A stretch of 64,000 bases of DNA from an uncultured SAR86 cluster bacterium (GTDB lineage Bacteria; Pseudomonadota; Gammaproteobacteria; Magnimaribacterales; AG-339-G14). Positions 42,610 through 51,827 of the stretch are shown piece after piece. The translations under genes and the position numbers were made by a program. Under the pieces are notes generated by a model. That model had not been told where the DNA came from, ran no database searches, and was given only the letters and a program-made list of their open reading frames with translations. The stretch is taken from positions 1 through 64,000 of the forward strand of contig CACMKG010000005.1 of NCBI GenBank assembly GCA_902614235.1. The letters are read 5' to 3'. The stretch's first letter is position 1. Each line of letters begins with the position of its first letter.

Positions 42610-43959
42610 ATGATGAAAATTTACGTCTTAGGAGTATGTGGAACCTTCATGGGAGGACTTGCACAATTAGCGGTTCAAAAAGGTTTTGAAGTTGCTGGCT
42701 GCGATGAAAATGCTTACCCTCCAATGAGCAACGTATTGGCAGAACAAGGGATAAAAGTAGATCAAGGATTTAGTGTAAAAAATATAGCTGATGACACCGA
42801 CCTCTTTGTTATAGGAAATGTTGTTTCCAGAGGAAATCCAATGATGGAAGAGATCTTAAAAAGAAGACTTAAGTTTGTCTCCGGCCCACAATTTTTAACG
42901 GAATCAATTTTAGAAGATAGACATGTCATAGCAGTCAGTGGAACGCATGGTAAAACTTCCACGTCTTCTATGTTGGCTAAGGTGCTTATTGATGCGGGTT
43001 TAGATATTGGTTATATGATTGCCGGTCGAGCAATAGATTTAGATGCAACAGCTTATCTTGGTAAACACAAATATTTTGTCATCGAAGCCGATGAGTATGA
43101 CACTGCCTTTTTCGATAAGCGTTCTAAGTTTATTCACTATAGCCCGTCAACTTTATTGATTAATAATTTGGAATTCGATCATGCCGATATATTTGATGAT
43201 TTAGATGCCATTAAAAAACAATTCCATCATTTACTAAGAATATTGCCTAAAGATGCAAAGCTATTTTACCCAGTTGATGACTTAAACATAAAAAAATTGT
43301 TAGAGATGGGTGTTTATTGCAAAGAAGAGTCATTTGATGCAGTGGGTAAGAGTAAGGGCTGGCACGCAAGAATTAAAAATCCAGAATGTTCTTCGTTTGA
43401 TATCTTTCAAGATAAAAAAATTAAGGGGTCTATAAATTGGAATTTAATCGGAGAGCATAATAAAAAAAATGCTTTGGCAACTTTTATTATCGCCGCCTCT
43501 TTGGGACTTAAAAATAAACAAATTTCAGAGTCCCTTTCAGCATTTAAAGGAACGGCCAGAAGAATGGAAATGATAGGGGAGAAAAACTCCATTTCTGTTT
43601 ACGATGATTTTGCTCATCATCCAACTGCTATCAAATACACTTTGGACGGTTTAAGAAAAAAAGTTGGTGATCAGAAAATCATTTGCTTACTAGAAATGAG
43701 ATCCAACACAATGTCATCTGGATACCACGATGAAGCAATACCCAAATCTCTAGAAGATGCTGACAACGTCTTTCTTTTCTCGAAAAATCAAAATCAAATA
43801 AAAAAAATAGCTAAAAAAAGTAAAAAATTTTCAACTTGTTCCGGAACTAGAGAATTTTTAAATTTTTTGCCTGAGTTTAATGAACCTAATACTCACATAA
43901 TATGCTTGTCAAATGGATCGTTTGATCAAATCCATCATGCTATTCTAGAGAGACTTTAA
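42610..43959 (+). CDS. mpl: UDP-N-acetylmuramate:L-alanyl-gamma-D-glutamyl-meso-diaminopimelate ligase
   Basis: YVLGVCGTFMGGLAQLA, GTHGKTSTSSMLA, EADEYDTAFFDKRSKFIHYSP. Confidence 0.95.
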   Translation: MMKIYVLGVCGTFMGGLAQLAVQKGFEVAGCDENAYPPMSNVLAEQGIKVDQGFSVKNIADDTDLFVIGNVVSRGNPMMEEILKRRLKFVSGPQFLTESILEDRHVIAVSGTHGKTSTSSMLAKVLIDAGLDIGYMIAGRAIDLDATAYLGKHKYFVIEADEYDTAFFDKRSKFIHYSPSTLLINNLEFDHADIFDDLDAIKKQFHHLLRILPKDAKLFYPVDDLNIKKLLEMGVYCKEESFDAVGKSKGWHARIKNPECSSFDIFQDKKIKGSINWNLIGEHNKKNALATFIIAASLGLKNKQISESLSAFKGTARRMEMIGEKNSISVYDDFAHHPTAIKYTLDGLRKKVGDQKIICLLEMRSNTMSSGYHDEAIPKSLEDADNVFLFSKNQNQIKKIAKKSKKFSTCSGTREFLNFLPEFNEPNTHIICLSNGSFDQIHHAILERL

Positions 43960-45743
43960 AAAGTAAAAGATTTCTTTCTGAGTCTTATAGCGCTTGGAGT
44001 CACTTCTACCAACTCATCATCTTCTATAAATTCCAAAGCTTGCTCCAAAGAATGTTCTATATGAGGAGTTAAAATTAGATTTTCATCAGTGCCTGAGGCT
44101 CTGACATTTGTAAGTTGTTTTGCCTTAGTGGGATTTACTGGCAAATCATTATCTCTTGAATGAAGACCGACAATTTGCCCTTTATAAATATCAAGTCCAT
44201 GACCAACAAATAATTTTCCCCTATTTTGAAGATTGAATAGTGAATAAGACAAAGTTTTTCCGTTTGTCATCGATACTAAGACCCCGTTTTGTCTATTAGT
44301 AACTTCACCTTTTTTAGCTGGGCCGTAATGATCAAAAACACTTGTCAAAATTCCTGAGCCACTCGTTAAAGTTAAGAAATGCGACCTAAACCCAATCATT
44401 CCCCTCGAGGGCGCTATAAATTCGAGTTTGATTCTTCCTTTCCCATCTGGCTGCATATTTTTTAGTTCTGCTTTTCTTAAACCCATTTCTTCCATAATTG
44501 AGCCTTGATGCTCTTCCTCAAGATCGATAACAATTTGCTCAAAAGGCTCATGAATTTCCCCATTTACCTCTTTTTGAATTACTTCAGGTTTTGATACGCC
44601 TAATTCAAAACCATCTCTTCGCATACTTTCAATTAGAACTGACAAATGCAATTCGCCTCTACCTGAAACCTTAAATTTATCTGATGATTCGCCAGGTTCG
44701 ACCTTAAGCGCAACATTACTCAAGAGTTCTTGTTCAAGTCTTTCTTTAATGTTTCTTGAAGTTACAAACTTTCCATCTTGCCCTGCAAAAGGCGAATCAT
44801 TTACCTGAAATGTCATACTTACAGTAGGTTCGTCTACGGACAAAGGAGGAAGCGGTTCAACTTTTTCAGGGTCACACAAAGTATCTGATATATATAGGTT
44901 TTCTATTCCAGTTATACAAACAATATCTCCTGCTTCTGCTTCTTCAACTTCTATTCTTTCTAATCCATCATGACTCATGACCTGTAAAATTTTTGCTTTT
45001 CTTTGATCTTTTTTTACATCAATTACTATTACTTGATCGTTAGGCTTGAGCTTTCCACAAGTAATTCTTCCAACGCCGATCACCCCCACATAGCTATTAC
45101 TGTCTAAAGCACTAATTTGCATTTGAAAAGGTTTTTCAGTATCAACATCTGGGGGACTAACTTCTTTAAGCACTAAGTCCAATAAAGGAGCCATGTCCTC
45201 TTTAATATCTTCTAACTCATTTCCCGCCACACCATTTAATGCAGAAGCATAAATGACAGGGAAATCCATTTGCTGATCATTTCCTCCAAGTCGGTCAAAT
45301 AGATCGAAAACTTGATCTAAAACCCAATCAGGTCTAGCTCCAGGTCTATCAATTTTATTAATAACTAATATTGGATTGAGACCTTGTTCGAAGGCTTTTT
45401 CAGTAACAAATCTAGTCTGTGGCATTGGTCCATCTACAGCATCAACTAGCAAAAGAACAGAGTCGACCATGGATAAAACCCTTTCAACTTCTCCTCCAAA
45501 ATCGGCATGACCAGGGGTATCTACAATATTTATTTTATGATCTTTCCATTTTATAGCTGTATTTTTTGCCAAAATTGTAATGCCTCTTTCTTTCTCCTGA
45601 TCATTCGAATCCATAATTCTCTCAGAACCAATATCTTTTCTATCAAGAGTTCCTGATTGCTGAAGCAACTTATCAACCAAAGTAGTTTTTCCATGATCAA
45701 CATGAGCAATAATTGCGATATTTCTTATATCTTTCGGATTCAT
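43956..45743 (-). CDS. typA: ribosome-associated GTPase TypA/BipA
   Basis: [43 protein letters not shown]-terminal BipA domain. Confidence 0.97.
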   Translation of the reverse strand: MNPKDIRNIAIIAHVDHGKTTLVDKLLQQSGTLDRKDIGSERIMDSNDQEKERGITILAKNTAIKWKDHKINIVDTPGHADFGGEVERVLSMVDSVLLLVDAVDGPMPQTRFVTEKAFEQGLNPILVINKIDRPGARPDWVLDQVFDLFDRLGGNDQQMDFPVIYASALNGVAGNELEDIKEDMAPLLDLVLKEVSPPDVDTEKPFQMQISALDSNSYVGVIGVGRITCGKLKPNDQVIVIDVKKDQRKAKILQVMSHDGLERIEVEEAEAGDIVCITGIENLYISDTLCDPEKVEPLPPLSVDEPTVSMTFQVNDSPFAGQDGKFVTSRNIKERLEQELLSNVALKVEPGESSDKFKVSGRGELHLSVLIESMRRDGFELGVSKPEVIQKEVNGEIHEPFEQIVIDLEEEHQGSIMEEMGLRKAELKNMQPDGKGRIKLEFIAPSRGMIGFRSHFLTLTSGSGILTSVFDHYGPAKKGEVTNRQNGVLVSMTNGKTLSYSLFNLQNRGKLFVGHGLDIYKGQIVGLHSRDNDLPVNPTKAKQLTNVRASGTDENLILTPHIEHSLEQALEFIEDDELVEVTPSAIRLRKKSFTF

Positions 45744-45806
45744 AAAATTTCAGATTTTAAAAGAGCAATCTTCAAACGAATAACTTTAATGAAAGTTAGC
45801 TAAGGA

Positions 45807-46211
45807 TTATTCTTTTTCTTTTGGTGTTTCTTCTTCAACAACTTCTTCAGTTGGAGCTTCAGTTACATCTTCTTGGACTTCTTCAACTGGAGCTTCAGAT
45901 ACTTCTTCTTGAGCTACTTCAACAACTTCTTCAGTTGAAGCTTCGGCTAACTTTTGTTCAGCTGATGCAGTTTTAGCAAAACGTTTTTTGAATCTATCTA
46001 CTCTTCCGCCAGTATCTACAATTTTGTGTTTTCCTGTGTAAAAAGGATGAGAAGCAGATGAAATATCAAGAGGGTAATAAGGATAAGTTTTACCATCTTC
46101 CCACTCTTTGGTTTGATCGGTATTCAACGTTGATGGAATTAAAAAATACTTGTCCACGCTCGTGTCATGGAACAGTACTTCTCTATATTCTGGATGGGTT
46201 TCCTTTTTCAT
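45807..46211 (-). CDS. rpmE2: 50S ribosomal protein L31 type B with long acidic C-terminal tail
   Basis: [29 protein letters not shown]...[28 protein letters not shown]; no CxxC Zn motif (type B); then ~56 aa Glu/Val-rich tail. Confidence 0.93.
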   Translation of the reverse strand: MKKETHPEYREVLFHDTSVDKYFLIPSTLNTDQTKEWEDGKTYPYYPLDISSASHPFYTGKHKIVDTGGRVDRFKKRFAKTASAEQKLAEASTEEVVEVAQEEVSEAPVEEVQEDVTEAPTEEVVEEETPKEKE

Positions 46212-46270
46212 GATTCTTTAACAATATGCTGGCGCATAATACCAGAAGAATTTTTTTTAAGAAATAGAAT

Positions 46271-46705
46271 TTACTTCTTATTTTTCTTTAAACTTTTACT
46301 TTTTTCAGTAATATTAACCACTTTTTTTATGCCAAAAGGCTCAGTGTGTTTTTTTCCATCAAGAAAATAAAATCCTTTGTTTTTAATATACCACTTGGAG
46401 ATTTCTAGCTTATTTTCTTCCTCTACCCAAGAAATATCGTACATTGATTCTTTAACAGAGTTTGATTTTGTCTGATTACTAAAAATAAAGGGGCTTCCTT
46501 TTAATTTATGTGCTTTAGAAAGCCAAGCGTTAAGAAATCTTTTTATCCCCCTTTTAGTTTTTCTTCTAGATGGATTAGCTTGACACCATTCTCTAGCTGC
46601 ATTTATTTCATGATAAACATTGCATTCATGATAAGTTCTCTGCCAAGAAATTAAATCGCTTTGCTCAATCTCATAGTAAGAACCATCTTTTAAAATAATT
46701 TCCAT
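46271..46705 (-). CDS. phage-like protein of unknown function
   Basis: AAREWCQANPSRRKTKRGIKRFLNAWLSKA resembles a short motif (W-x-x-x-NPxxRKTxxGxxRFxxxWL) recurrent in phage replication-region proteins. Confidence 0.65.
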   Translation of the reverse strand: MEIILKDGSYYEIEQSDLISWQRTYHECNVYHEINAAREWCQANPSRRKTKRGIKRFLNAWLSKAHKLKGSPFIFSNQTKSNSVKESMYDISWVEEENKLEISKWYIKNKGFYFLDGKKHTEPFGIKKVVNITEKSKSLKKNKK

Positions 46706-46772
46706 CTTTTAACTGTTTACCTGAAATAATATAGAAGTATTTAAAAAAAAGTAATTAAGTTAAGGAGAATTT

Positions 46773-47141
46773 ATGTCCTATCAAAAAGATGTCGAAGATT
46801 TTATGAGCGCTGGAGATCAACCAATAAATAAAGAACTTTCTCTGCAGGGAGATCAGCAAAAACTTTATATGAATTTAATAACGGAAGAATATAAAGAGAC
46901 GCTCGAAGCATTTGAAAACAATGATTTGGTAGAAGTAGCTGACGGGCTCGCAGATATGGTATGGGTAATTATGGGAATGTGTTCTAGTTGCGGCATAGAG
47001 TTCAATAAAGTTTGGGAGGAAGTAAGATCCTCAAACATGAGCAAATTTGTTGACGGAAAAGCTGTAAAAAACGATGCAGGTAAAATCATGAAGCCTGATA
47101 CTTATTTCAAACCTGATTTAAAAAAAATTCTAGGTATTTAG
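46773..47141 (+). CDS. MazG-like / PRA-PH-like all-alpha NTP pyrophosphohydrolase
   Basis: LITEEYKETLEAFENNDLVEVADGLADMVWVIMGM (EExxE...ExxD metal-site pattern), VRSSNMSKF; good RBS taaggag. Confidence 0.85.
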   Translation: MSYQKDVEDFMSAGDQPINKELSLQGDQQKLYMNLITEEYKETLEAFENNDLVEVADGLADMVWVIMGMCSSCGIEFNKVWEEVRSSNMSKFVDGKAVKNDAGKIMKPDTYFKPDLKKILGI

Positions 47142-47573
47142 TTCAATTCTGCATTTTCTTTCGTTTTCAGACAAATGTTTCAAGGAAATTTTCAAATCAA
47201 ATTTTTTTAAATATCCGTAGCTTTTCTCAGGCCATTCTATAAATATTATTGCATTTGATTCGTTTAAATATTCTCTAAGGCCAATAATTTCAAGCTCAGA
47301 GGGATCAATTATTCTATAGAGATCAACATGATAGATATTTTCATTATTAAGTTCGTAAGGTTCAATGATGGTAAATGTTGGACTTTTAACTTTCTCTTTC
47401 ACTCCTAGGGTAAAAATAATCTCTTTAACAAGGGTTGTTTTGCCTGTTCCAAGGTCGCCATCAAGAAAAACAACAAATGCAGCTTCCCCTTTTCTTTTTA
47501 ATATTTCTTTAGCTAATTCTTGACCTAATTTCTTTGTATCTTCTAAAGAGCTTAACGTTAATTTATTCTTCAT
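47130..47573 (-). CDS. tsaE: tRNA threonylcarbamoyladenosine biosynthesis ATPase TsaE
   Basis: FLDGDLGTGKTTLVKEI Walker A, KSPTFTIIEPYEL, YHVDLYRI, IFIEWPEK. Confidence 0.95.
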   Translation of the reverse strand: MKNKLTLSSLEDTKKLGQELAKEILKRKGEAAFVVFLDGDLGTGKTTLVKEIIFTLGVKEKVKSPTFTIIEPYELNNENIYHVDLYRIIDPSELEIIGLREYLNESNAIIFIEWPEKSYGYLKKFDLKISLKHLSENERKCRIELNT

Positions 47574-47581
47574 TAGAATTA

Positions 47582-48460
47582 TTAAATAAGTTCTTTAATA
47601 ATATCTAGGACATCGGTTGGGGTTAGACTATTTATTCCAATAGCTTCGGAGTATTCATCTGCAGCTTCGGCATGTAATTCGACACCTAAACATGCAGCAT
47701 CTAACAACGTCATTTTTTGAGCAATAAAACTACTTATTATTCCGCTTAAGACATCTCCCATTCCTCCAGTAGCCATTCCAGCGTTCCCTTTTTCACAGAT
47801 AAAATATTTGTCTTTCCAACAAATAATTGAGTTTTCTCCTTTTAAAACAACAACCGCTGAATATTTTTTTGAAATTCTTTTAGCGCTCATTACTCTATTT
47901 TTTTTTATTTTTTCTTTGGATGTATTTAAAAGTATTGAAGCTTCCCCAACATGCGGGGTAAGAACTATTTTTTTTGGTAGAGGTAATTTTTTTGTAAACT
48001 TAGGCAAAAGATTCAGGCCATCTGCATCAATAAGCATGGGCACATTATTTTTTTTAGCCGCTTCTAAAGATTTATATATCATTTGTTCGGACCAAAAGTC
48101 CTGCCCTAGACCTGGACCTAAACAAATTACCGATGGCGAATCCAAGTATTTTTCAAGCGCCTGACCCGAGTCAACAGGCTTGACCATAACTTCAGGGCAA
48201 AAGTTCAACGAGGCAGATACATGACTGGATCTGGTTGCTAAAGATACTAAACCGGCTCCACAATTAACTGAAGCTTTGGAAGCCAATAGACCAGCTCCCC
48301 CAAATCCAATATTTCCTCCAATAACTAACACATGTCCAAATTCCCCTTTATGAGCATCGGAAGATCTAGTTAGTTTCTTTTTAAGTATTAAGGAATTTAT
48401 TTTTTGCGCTTTCATTATTTTTTTGAAGTTGTTTGTATCATTTATTGCAACCCTCGTCAT
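47582..48460 (-). CDS. nnrD: ADP-dependent NAD(P)H-hydrate dehydratase
   Basis: GHVLVIGGNIGFGGAGLLASKASVNCGAGLVSLAT, GNAGMATGGMGDVLSGIISS; ribokinase-like C-terminal Nnr domain only. Confidence 0.93.
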   Translation of the reverse strand: MTRVAINDTNNFKKIMKAQKINSLILKKKLTRSSDAHKGEFGHVLVIGGNIGFGGAGLLASKASVNCGAGLVSLATRSSHVSASLNFCPEVMVKPVDSGQALEKYLDSPSVICLGPGLGQDFWSEQMIYKSLEAAKKNNVPMLIDADGLNLLPKFTKKLPLPKKIVLTPHVGEASILLNTSKEKIKKNRVMSAKRISKKYSAVVVLKGENSIICWKDKYFICEKGNAGMATGGMGDVLSGIISSFIAQKMTLLDAACLGVELHAEAADEYSEAIGINSLTPTDVLDIIKELI

Positions 48461-48506
48461 TATAGATATAGTAATGTACTAATTAATTTTTTTGGAGAGA
48501 TAAAAG

Positions 48507-49484
48507 ATGATTAAAACGAAAATCACAGAAATGTTTGAAATTAAACACCCAATCATTCAAGGGGGAATGCATTATGTAGGTTTTGCGGAAATGGCATCCG
48601 CAGTTGCAAATGCTGGAGGGCTAGGAATCATAACTGGCCTTACTCAAAAAAGTCCTGAAGACTTAGCAAAGGAAATAGCAAAATGTCATGAAATGACTGA
48701 TAAACCTTTTGGAGTTAATTTAACTTTTTTACCAGGATTTCAGGAGCCAGATTATCCTGGTTATATCCAAGCTATTGTTGAAGGTGGCATAAAGATAGTT
48801 GAAACTGCTGGAAGAAGTCCTGAAGCTTACATGCCGGACTTGAAGGGCGCAGGAATCAAGGTGATTCATAAATGTACCTCTGTTAGACACTCATTAAAGG
48901 CAGAAAAAATTGGATGTGATGCAGTTAGTGTCGATGGTTTCGAGTGTGGTGGGCACCCAGGAGAAGATGATATTCCAAACATGATTCTCCTTCCAAGAGC
49001 TGCAGAGGAATTATCTATTCCTTTTGTTGCGTCAGGAGGCATGGGTAATGGACAACAATTAGCTGCTGCCTTATCAATGGGAGCAGACGGAATAAATATG
49101 GGTACCAGATTTATTGCTACTAAAGAAGCTCCTGTTCATCAAAACGTTAAAGAAGCATTAGTAGCTGCGTCAGAGCTTGATACCAAGTTAATTATGAGAC
49201 CTTTAAGAAATACTGAGAGAGTCTTAGCGAATGGAGCAGTAGATAAAATTTTAGAGAAAGAAAAAGCTCTTGGAGATGATATTCAAATTACAGATATCAT
49301 GGATGAAGTTGCAGGAGTATATCCAAAAATTATGCAGGAAGGCACCATGGATGCAGGCGCTTGGAGTTGTGGAATGGTTGCGGGCTTGATTAATGATATT
49401 CCAACTTGTTCTGATCTTGTTGAAAGAATTGTTTCAGATGCAGAAGAAATAATAAAAGCCAGACTTTCTAAATTCGTTGCCTAG
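48507..49484 (+). CDS. nitronate monooxygenase / 2-nitropropane dioxygenase family
   Basis: IKHPIIQGGMHYVGFAEMASAVANAGGLGIITGLT, GGHPGEDD, VASGGMGNGQQLAAALSMGADGINMGTRF. Confidence 0.93.
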   Translation: MIKTKITEMFEIKHPIIQGGMHYVGFAEMASAVANAGGLGIITGLTQKSPEDLAKEIAKCHEMTDKPFGVNLTFLPGFQEPDYPGYIQAIVEGGIKIVETAGRSPEAYMPDLKGAGIKVIHKCTSVRHSLKAEKIGCDAVSVDGFECGGHPGEDDIPNMILLPRAAEELSIPFVASGGMGNGQQLAAALSMGADGINMGTRFIATKEAPVHQNVKEALVAASELDTKLIMRPLRNTERVLANGAVDKILEKEKALGDDIQITDIMDEVAGVYPKIMQEGTMDAGAWSCGMVAGLINDIPTCSDLVERIVSDAEEIIKARLSKFVA

Positions 49485-49490
49485 TTTTAA

Positions 49491-50360
49491 ATGGCAAAAG
49501 ATCAAGAATTTCCTGAAATCTTGTCTAAACAAGAATCTGTAAACATTCAGAAAGCTGAGCCTGGAGCTCCACCTTCAGATCCTAAACCAGCAGCCACAGT
49601 GCTGTTGGTTAGGGCCCTTGAAAATGAAATTGAAGTTTTTATGATCAAGAGAAATGCAAAAACAAATTTTGGGGGAGCGTGGGTTTTTCCAGGGGGAAAA
49701 CTTGATCCTGTTGATGAAGAAATAGAAATAAATAGTTTTTGTTCGGGTTTAACTGATGAGATGGCTTCACAAATTCTCAATGTTAAAAGCGGTGGATTAA
49801 ATTATTGGATAGCATGCATAAGAGAGTGCTTTGAAGAATGTGGCGTGCTACTTGCTTACAGAGAAAATGGCGATTTGTTTGGAGCTTCCGATGAAGAAGA
49901 GACAGAAATACTAGCTTCATATAGAGATAAACTTAATAGAGGTGAGCCAGTTTTATTGGAGTTGTGTAAACAATTAAATTTAAAATTAGCTGTTGACAGG
50001 CTGGCCTATGTATCACATTGGATTACACCTAAAATGGAAATGAAACGATATAGCACAAGATTTTTTATTGCTTTAGCGCCATCAGATCAAAAAGCAATTC
50101 ATGATGGAAGCGAAGGAGTAGAAAGCACATGGATAACTCCAGAAAATGCGATCAAAGGCGGAGAAGAAGGAAAATTTCCAATAATATTGCCGACAATAAG
50201 AAATCTTGAGGCAATAGTAGGATTTTCGTCTACAGATGATTTATTAGAAAACAAAGTTAAGTGTCAAAGCGAGGTTTCGTCAATCGAACCAAAATTTTTT
50301 ATGAAAGATGGAAAAATGATAGGTTTGCTTCCAGGCGACGAAGGTTATGAAGATCATTGA
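49491..50360 (+). CDS. NUDIX hydrolase family protein
   Basis: WVFPGGKLD...ACIRECFEECGVLLA Nudix box with an expanded spacing. Confidence 0.88.
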   Translation: MAKDQEFPEILSKQESVNIQKAEPGAPPSDPKPAATVLLVRALENEIEVFMIKRNAKTNFGGAWVFPGGKLDPVDEEIEINSFCSGLTDEMASQILNVKSGGLNYWIACIRECFEECGVLLAYRENGDLFGASDEEETEILASYRDKLNRGEPVLLELCKQLNLKLAVDRLAYVSHWITPKMEMKRYSTRFFIALAPSDQKAIHDGSEGVESTWITPENAIKGGEEGKFPIILPTIRNLEAIVGFSSTDDLLENKVKCQSEVSSIEPKFFMKDGKMIGLLPGDEGYEDH

Positions 50361-51162
50361 AATATCCCCCTTGGTAAGAAGAATTACTGCTGATAATGGA
50401 GGAGTATTTACTGGTGGAGGCACCAATACATATTTAGTCGGCCATCAAGAAATTACAGTCATTGATCCAGGCCCTGCATCAACAGAGCATGTAGAAAATA
50501 TCGCAAAGATTTGCGGAGAAGATATAAAACAAATTTTAGTTACTCATACTCACAACGACCATTCTCCGGGCGCAAAATTACTTCACCAAAGGACAGCTGC
50601 ACCTGTTATGGGGATGTATCCTCTTCACAAGGAAATGCAAGATCCTACTTTCAAAACAAAAAAAGAATTGAAACATGGCGATGAAATCAATGAAGCAGAA
50701 TATACTTTGAAAGTTATTCACACTCCCGGGCATGCTTCCAATCATCTTTGTTTTTTGCTTGAAGAAGAAAAGTTAATCTTTACTGGCGATCATATTATGG
50801 ATGGATCAACTGTAGTCATAGCTCCTCCAGATGGAAATATGAAACAATATATTGATTCTTTAGAATTACTGAAAGAATTAGATTTAAAATATATTGCACC
50901 TGGACATGGTAACGTTCTAGAAAACCCTCATTCAGTAGTTGATTGGATTGTTGGTCATCGAATGTATCGAGAAAAAAAAGTAATCGATTCAATTACTGAA
51001 GCATCTAAAGCAACAATTGATGAGCTCATTTATTCTGTCTATGACGATGTTGACAAGAATCTATATGGAATAGCTAAATATTCATTAGAGGCGCATCTTA
51101 ATAAACTTATCGAAGAAGATAGAGTTCTCAAAGACAAAGATAATTATTTCTGGAAAGGCTAG
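50347..51162 (+). CDS. metallo-beta-lactamase fold hydrolase (LACTB2-like)
   Basis: VTHTHNDHSPGAK HxHxDH motif, HTPGHASNHLCF, GDHIMDGSTVVI, APGHGNV. Confidence 0.93.
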   Translation: MKIIEISPLVRRITADNGGVFTGGGTNTYLVGHQEITVIDPGPASTEHVENIAKICGEDIKQILVTHTHNDHSPGAKLLHQRTAAPVMGMYPLHKEMQDPTFKTKKELKHGDEINEAEYTLKVIHTPGHASNHLCFLLEEEKLIFTGDHIMDGSTVVIAPPDGNMKQYIDSLELLKELDLKYIAPGHGNVLENPHSVVDWIVGHRMYREKKVIDSITEASKATIDELIYSVYDDVDKNLYGIAKYSLEAHLNKLIEEDRVLKDKDNYFWKG

Positions 51163-51197
51163 AAAATATAATTACAAGAAGTAAATTAATTGATTTC

Positions 51198-51827
51198 TTA
51201 GTCTTTAAAATTTACTCCACAGCCACCATGCCCGCAGTAACCATTAGGGTTTTTTGCTAGGTATTGTTGATGATAATCCTCAGCATAAAATTCTTGAGTG
51301 ACGGGTAAGATTTCAGTAACAATTTCACCAAATCCTTTAGCCTTAAGCTTGGCTTGGTAGATGTCTTTTGTCTTGTGAGCCAATTCTTCTTGAGTTTTAT
51401 CTAAAAAATAAATACCAGATCTATATTGAGTTCCAACATCACCGCCTTGATGCATGAATTGGGTAGGATCATGCCCTTCCCAAAAAACTTGCAGTAAATC
51501 TTCCAAATTAGATTCATCTTCATACGTCACAAAAACAATTTCCGAATGCGCGGTTAATCCCGAACAAACTTCTTCATAAGTAGGATTCTGAGTATATCCA
51601 GCGGCATAGCCAACGCCTGTAACTTTGACGCAATCTAAATCCCAAAACATTTTTTCAGCACCCCAGAAACAACCCATTCCAAAAAGAATCCTAGGTTTTT
51701 CTTTAGACATGCACTCTGACATAGGTGCACCAGTTACAAAATGATTTTCTGGATTATAAATTCGTTGACTTCTACCCGGAAGACAATCATTTTTTGAAGG
51801 CATTTCTAAGCTTTTAAATCTGAACAT
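51198..51827 (-). CDS. msrA: peptide methionine sulfoxide reductase MsrA
   Basis: FGMGCFWGAEKMFW active-site motif, HDPTQFMHQGGDVGTQYRSGIYF. Confidence 0.96.
   Translation of the reverse strand: MFRFKSLEMPSKNDCLPGRSQRIYNPENHFVTGAPMSECMSKEKPRILFGMGCFWGAEKMFWDLDCVKVTGVGYAAGYTQNPTYEEVCSGLTAHSEIVFVTYEDESNLEDLLQVFWEGHDPTQFMHQGGDVGTQYRSGIYFLDKTQEELAHKTKDIYQAKLKAKGFGEIVTEILPVTQEFYAEDYHQQYLAKNPNGYCGHGGCGVNFKD

Noticed and set aside
45841-45950. Tandem DNA repeat suggesting a CRISPR or minisatellite
   Set aside because: Imperfect repeats lie in frame within the L31 tail and encode Glu/Val-rich protein; spacing is 36 and 48 bp with no unique spacers.
49491-51162. nitronate monooxygenase-Nudix-MBL cluster as a novel defence or detoxification system
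   Set aside because: All three are common metabolic families; an acyl-CoA/2-nitropropane type catabolic neighbourhood is more likely and there is no defence-type domain.
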